The notes under the pieces are model-generated. The model was given only the letters and a program-made list of their open reading frames with translations, searched no databases and was not told the DNA's origin. The position numbers and the translations under genes were made by a program. DNA of 64,000 nucleotides from Curtobacterium flaccumfaciens pv. betae. GTDB lineage: Bacteria; Actinomycetota; Actinomycetes; Actinomycetales; Microbacteriaceae. This document shows positions 59,047 to 64,000 of this stretch, in pieces; the stretch's first letter is position 1; each line of letters begins with the position of its first letter. The stretch is from NCBI RefSeq assembly GCF_026241855.1, contig NZ_JAPJDC010000001.1, forward strand, positions 2,666,001 through 2,730,000, in the 5' to 3' direction.

Positions 59047-60099
59047 ATGTCGTCATCGGGCAACGCAGCACTCTGGGCCACGTCGACCGGGCGGTTCGCC
59101 GTCGGGCCCGCCACGGTCCCCCAGCCCGGCCCCGGCGAACTCGTCGTCCGCGCCGAGGCCGTCGCCGTCAACCCGGTCGACGCCGTCGGTGGGCTCTTCC
59201 GGCACCTGGTGTACCCGAAGCTGCGGTTCCCCGCGGTCCTCGGGTCGGACGTCGCCGGCACCGTGGTCGCGATCGGCTCCGGCGTCGAGCGGTTCCGTGT
59301 GGGCGACCGGGTCGTCGGGCACGCCGCGGGACAGGAGCAGCACCGGAACAGCGCTGCCGAAGGGGCCTTCCAACACCTGGTCCTGCTGCTCGACCGTGTG
59401 ACGACCCCGGTTCCAGATGCCCTGCCCGCCGAGCAGGCAGCGGTCCTGCCGCTCGCCGTCTCGACCGCCGCCGCCGGGCTCTTCGAACCGGACCAGCTCG
59501 CGCTGCCGCTCCCCACGGCCGATGCGATCGACCGCGACGGCGTCGTCCTGGTGTGGGGTGCGTCCACGAGCGTCGGCGCCAACGCCGTCCAGCTCGCCCG
59601 CGCCGCCGGGTACGCCGTGATCGGTACCGCTTCGCCGAAGAACCACGCGTTCGTGCAGGACCTCGGGGCCGAAGCCGTGTTCGACTACCGCGACGACGGT
59701 GCCGCCCGCCGCATCCTCGAGGCACTCGCCGACCGGGACCTCGCCGGCACCCTCGCCTTCGGGCAGGGCTCGCTGACCCGCACGCTCCCGATCGTCCGGG
59801 CAGTCACCGGCTCCGGCCGACTCGCATCGGCGTACCCGACGCCGGTGACGACGATCCGTGCGCGCCTCGAGCGTCGACACGGAGTCCACGTCACCGCGAT
59901 CTGGGGCGGCCGCCCGACGGAGTCCGAGATCGGCCCCGCGATCTACCGCGACTTCCTGCCCGAGGCGCTCCGCACCGGTCGGTACCGCGCCACCCCGACC
60001 GCATCCGTCGTCGGATCGGGACTCGCCGCGATCCCGGACGCCCTCGCCGAGCTCCGCGCGGGTGTCTCTGCCAAGAAGCTCGTCGTCACGCTCCCCTGA
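59047..60099 (+). CDS. Medium-chain alcohol dehydrogenase/quinone reductase-like protein
   Basis: A 350-aa MDR-family oxidoreductase. N-terminal GroES-like domain (PGPGELVVRAEAVAVNPVDAVGG; FPAVLGSDVAGTVVAIGSGVERFRVGDRVVGH) and Rossmann domain (VLVWGASTSVGANAVQLARAAGYAVIGTAS). The structural-zinc cysteines are absent, so it is of the zinc-independent quinone oxidoreductase/enoyl reductase type. Controlled by the divergent TetR with two operators, suggesting induction by an electrophile or quinone. Substrate unknown. Confidence 0.88.
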   Translation: MSSSGNAALWATSTGRFAVGPATVPQPGPGELVVRAEAVAVNPVDAVGGLFRHLVYPKLRFPAVLGSDVAGTVVAIGSGVERFRVGDRVVGHAAGQEQHRNSAAEGAFQHLVLLLDRVTTPVPDALPAEQAAVLPLAVSTAAAGLFEPDQLALPLPTADAIDRDGVVLVWGASTSVGANAVQLARAAGYAVIGTASPKNHAFVQDLGAEAVFDYRDDGAARRILEALADRDLAGTLAFGQGSLTRTLPIVRAVTGSGRLASAYPTPVTTIRARLERRHGVHVTAIWGGRPTESEIGPAIYRDFLPEALRTGRYRATPTASVVGSGLAAIPDALAELRAGVSAKKLVVTLP

Positions 60100-60117
60100 G
60101 CCGGTAGCGTCAGCGAC

Positions 60118-60930
60118 GTGACCGATGCCCACGAGCAAGACGACGAGACGTTCGAGATCACGATGTCGGGCGGTGGCACGCCGCGGGGGCACCTGCAGGA
60201 CCCGAGCGCCGTGACGCTGCACCTGGACCCGCGGCTCCTCGGCAACACCGCCAGGGGCAAGGAGATGTTCGCACTGGCGATCGACCAGCAGCACACCGCG
60301 CTGTCCGACTACGCCACCGCCATCGCGGCCGCCGACGGTGACGTGACCGCTCCGGCCGTGCAGGACGCCGCGACCGCGCTGCACCAGGCGCTCCAGTTCC
60401 TGCCGATCGCCCACACCGCGTACACGGGTGTCGGCTTCCCCACGGCCCGCGTCGGGGACGGCTCCCGCCCGACCTCGCTGCGACCGGAACGCGGCGAGCG
60501 CGGCCTCGGCGTCCACCCCGACATGCTGACGGCGATCCAGGGGGACGCATCGCAGCGCTGGGAGCTCGCGTGCGAAGAGGACCTCCCCCTCGCCGTCGAG
60601 ATCACACTGGCGACCGATCCGGACGAGAACGTGCGTTCCGCCTTCCTCATGGGGACGAGGTCACGAACCGTCGTCCTGCTCATGGAACAGCGAGAGACCG
60701 ACCCGGAGATGCTCGAACAGCTCGCGCAGCAGGGCTACGCGAGCCCCGAACGGAAGTTCCCCGTGCCGCTCGCCGACCTCGTTCTCCGAGAGCTGGACGG
60801 CCTCTACGAGCTCCTCGGTCTCGACGACGACGCCGTCGCGCTCGTGAAGTCCCGCTGGGCACGGGCGCAGGAACGCGGCGAGCGCATCACCGTCGGCGAC
60901 GCGCTCCGCGAGATCGGCGCCATCGCCTGA
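60118..60930 (+). CDS. Hypothetical protein
   Basis: A 270-aa soluble acidic protein that I do not recognise. It has an Ala-rich helical part (DYATAIAAADGDVTAPAVQDAATALHQAL, about 60-90), a Pro/Gly-containing middle with SRPTSLRPERGERGLGVHPDM, and a helical C-terminus ending ERITVGDALREIGAIA. No signal, membrane segment or obvious active site. GTG 60118 has a TAGCGT hexamer 7 nt upstream (leaderless), so expression is plausible. It follows the oxidoreductase by 18 nt. Confidence 0.68.
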   Translation: MTDAHEQDDETFEITMSGGGTPRGHLQDPSAVTLHLDPRLLGNTARGKEMFALAIDQQHTALSDYATAIAAADGDVTAPAVQDAATALHQALQFLPIAHTAYTGVGFPTARVGDGSRPTSLRPERGERGLGVHPDMLTAIQGDASQRWELACEEDLPLAVEITLATDPDENVRSAFLMGTRSRTVVLLMEQRETDPEMLEQLAQQGYASPERKFPVPLADLVLRELDGLYELLGLDDDAVALVKSRWARAQERGERITVGDALREIGAIA

Positions 60931-60933
60931 TCG

Positions 60934-61446
60934 TCACCCCGCAGCGAGCGACTTCGCGTACCAGCGGTCGGAGTACGGGTCGTCGTTGAACGGCGGGACC
61001 CGGACGAAGCCGAGCCGTTCGTAGAGCGCACAGGCCTCGGCGAGCTCGGCCCGCGTGTCCAGCCGCAGCGACGTGATCCCGCGTCCCCGGCAGACGTCCT
61101 CGACGTGGCGCAGGAGCGCCGAACCGACGCCTCGGCCGCGGTGCTCCGGCAGCGTGAACACCTTCGTCAGCTCGCCGACGGCACCCACGAAGCGCACGCC
61201 GGCGCAACCGACCACCGCTCCCCCGTCGGCGGCGACGAGGAACACCCCGGAGTGTCCCTGCAGGTCGTCGTACGGCTCCTCGTCGAGCGCCCGGTCGACC
61301 TCGGCCGACGTCGCCGCCCGCCCGTACCACCGCGACGCGACCTCCGTCAGGTAGTCCCGCACGATCGCGTCGGATCCGGCCGCGCCGGGATGCGCTGTCT
61401 CGACGATCACGTGGTCCATCCTCGTGCTCGTGCTCGTGACCGCCAT
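60934..61446 (-). CDS. GNAT-family N-acetyltransferase
   Basis: A 170-aa GNAT: IVRDYLTEVASRWYGRAATSAEVDRAL near the start, LTKVFTLPEHRGRGVGSALLRHVEDVC with the acetyl-CoA loop, and LDTRAELAEACALYERLGFVRVPPFNDDPYSDRWYAK at the end, typical of the GNATs that follow the PF-Y-DRWY pattern. ATG 61446 or 61419 may be the start. Convergent with the hypothetical gene, 3 nt apart. Confidence 0.85.
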   Translation of the reverse strand: MAVTSTSTRMDHVIVETAHPGAAGSDAIVRDYLTEVASRWYGRAATSAEVDRALDEEPYDDLQGHSGVFLVAADGGAVVGCAGVRFVGAVGELTKVFTLPEHRGRGVGSALLRHVEDVCRGRGITSLRLDTRAELAEACALYERLGFVRVPPFNDDPYSDRWYAKSLAAG

Positions 61447-61509
61447 CAGTCCGCGCCGACGTCCGTCAGGATCGCCCGGACGACGACACTGCAAGGTGAA
61501 GGGAGAATC

Positions 61510-62223
<714 letters not shown>

Positions 62224-62235
62224 CCGTGCTGCGGA

Positions 62236-62271
62236 CGGGAGGCGCGGGGCGGGCCCGCAACGGGCCTCCCG
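62236..62271. terminator. Terminator after the lipoprotein gene
   Basis: CGGGAGGC (62236-62243) with GCCTCCCG (62264-62271) and extra GC pairing inside; between the lipoprotein gene (+) and sufU (-), 12 nt after the stop. Confidence 0.7.
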
Positions 62272-62307
62272 ACTGTCGGGTGCTCGCGATCGCGAGCCGC
62301 ACCCGGG

Positions 62308-64000
<1,693 letters not shown>

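Overview
The window is very G+C-rich DNA with dense, tightly packed genes, many GTG starts and frequent 4-nt ATGA/GTGA overlaps. Gene content (NrtR-nadA, coaBC, SUF cysteine desulfurase, DyP/encapsulin, many MFS, LuxR, GNAT and VOC proteins) points to an actinobacterium of the family Microbacteriaceae; Curtobacterium is my best guess, an inference from protein character only. I found no rRNA, tRNA, CRISPR array, phage or insertion sequence; this looks like ordinary chromosome.

Layout. 0-8 kb: start of nadA with its regulator nrtR, acylphosphatase, an MFS pump, an alditol oxidase-like enzyme and a metQ-metN-metI methionine importer. 7.9-8.3 kb: an unusual array of three ~165-bp tandem repeats. 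8.3-20 kb: exonuclease/phosphatase-family protein, second MFS pump, a PIG-V-like mannosyltransferase, flavin and short-chain oxidoreductases, coaBC, and a DoxX-like/DUF2071/DUF1810 operon. 20-23 kb: GntR and MarR regulators and a secreted transglycosylase-like protein. 22.9-24.8 kb: a DyP peroxidase-encapsulin nanocompartment operon in which both the cargo enzyme (codon 188, TAG for Gln) and the shell protein (codon 45, TGA for Trp) carry a premature stop while the rest of each frame, including the cargo-loading tail, is intact. 25-30 kb: two large LuxR regulators. 30-37 kb: a degenerate acetolactate decarboxylase-like protein, a UBP zinc-finger protein, an atypical thioredoxin-reductase-like enzyme, and a sigma factor-Asp23 envelope-stress operon. 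37-41 kb: cysE-cysK and a dipeptidase. 41-48.4 kb: an allantoin/ureide catabolic operon (NCS1 permease, racemase, allB, pucG, allC, RpiR regulator) in which allB has lost its stop by an apparent 1-nt deletion and reads into pucG. 49-53.5 kb: GntR-regulated hydrolase, APC permease and formamidase, with a 21-C homopolymer before the permease. 53.6-62 kb: small oxidoreductases, GNATs and MarR/TetR regulators whose paired palindromic operators are visible. The right edge holds sufU and the 3' part of sufS.

Recurring themes: very short, probably leaderless promoters (a TANNNT hexamer 6-7 nt before the start) on at least eight genes; 60-72-bp intergenic palindromes, one family present twice; and short tandem repeats starting at or just after stop codons of several genes. 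Gene starts were moved inward from the longest frame where a ribosome site, leaderless promoter or family alignment supported it. All family calls are from reading the sequence; no database search was run.
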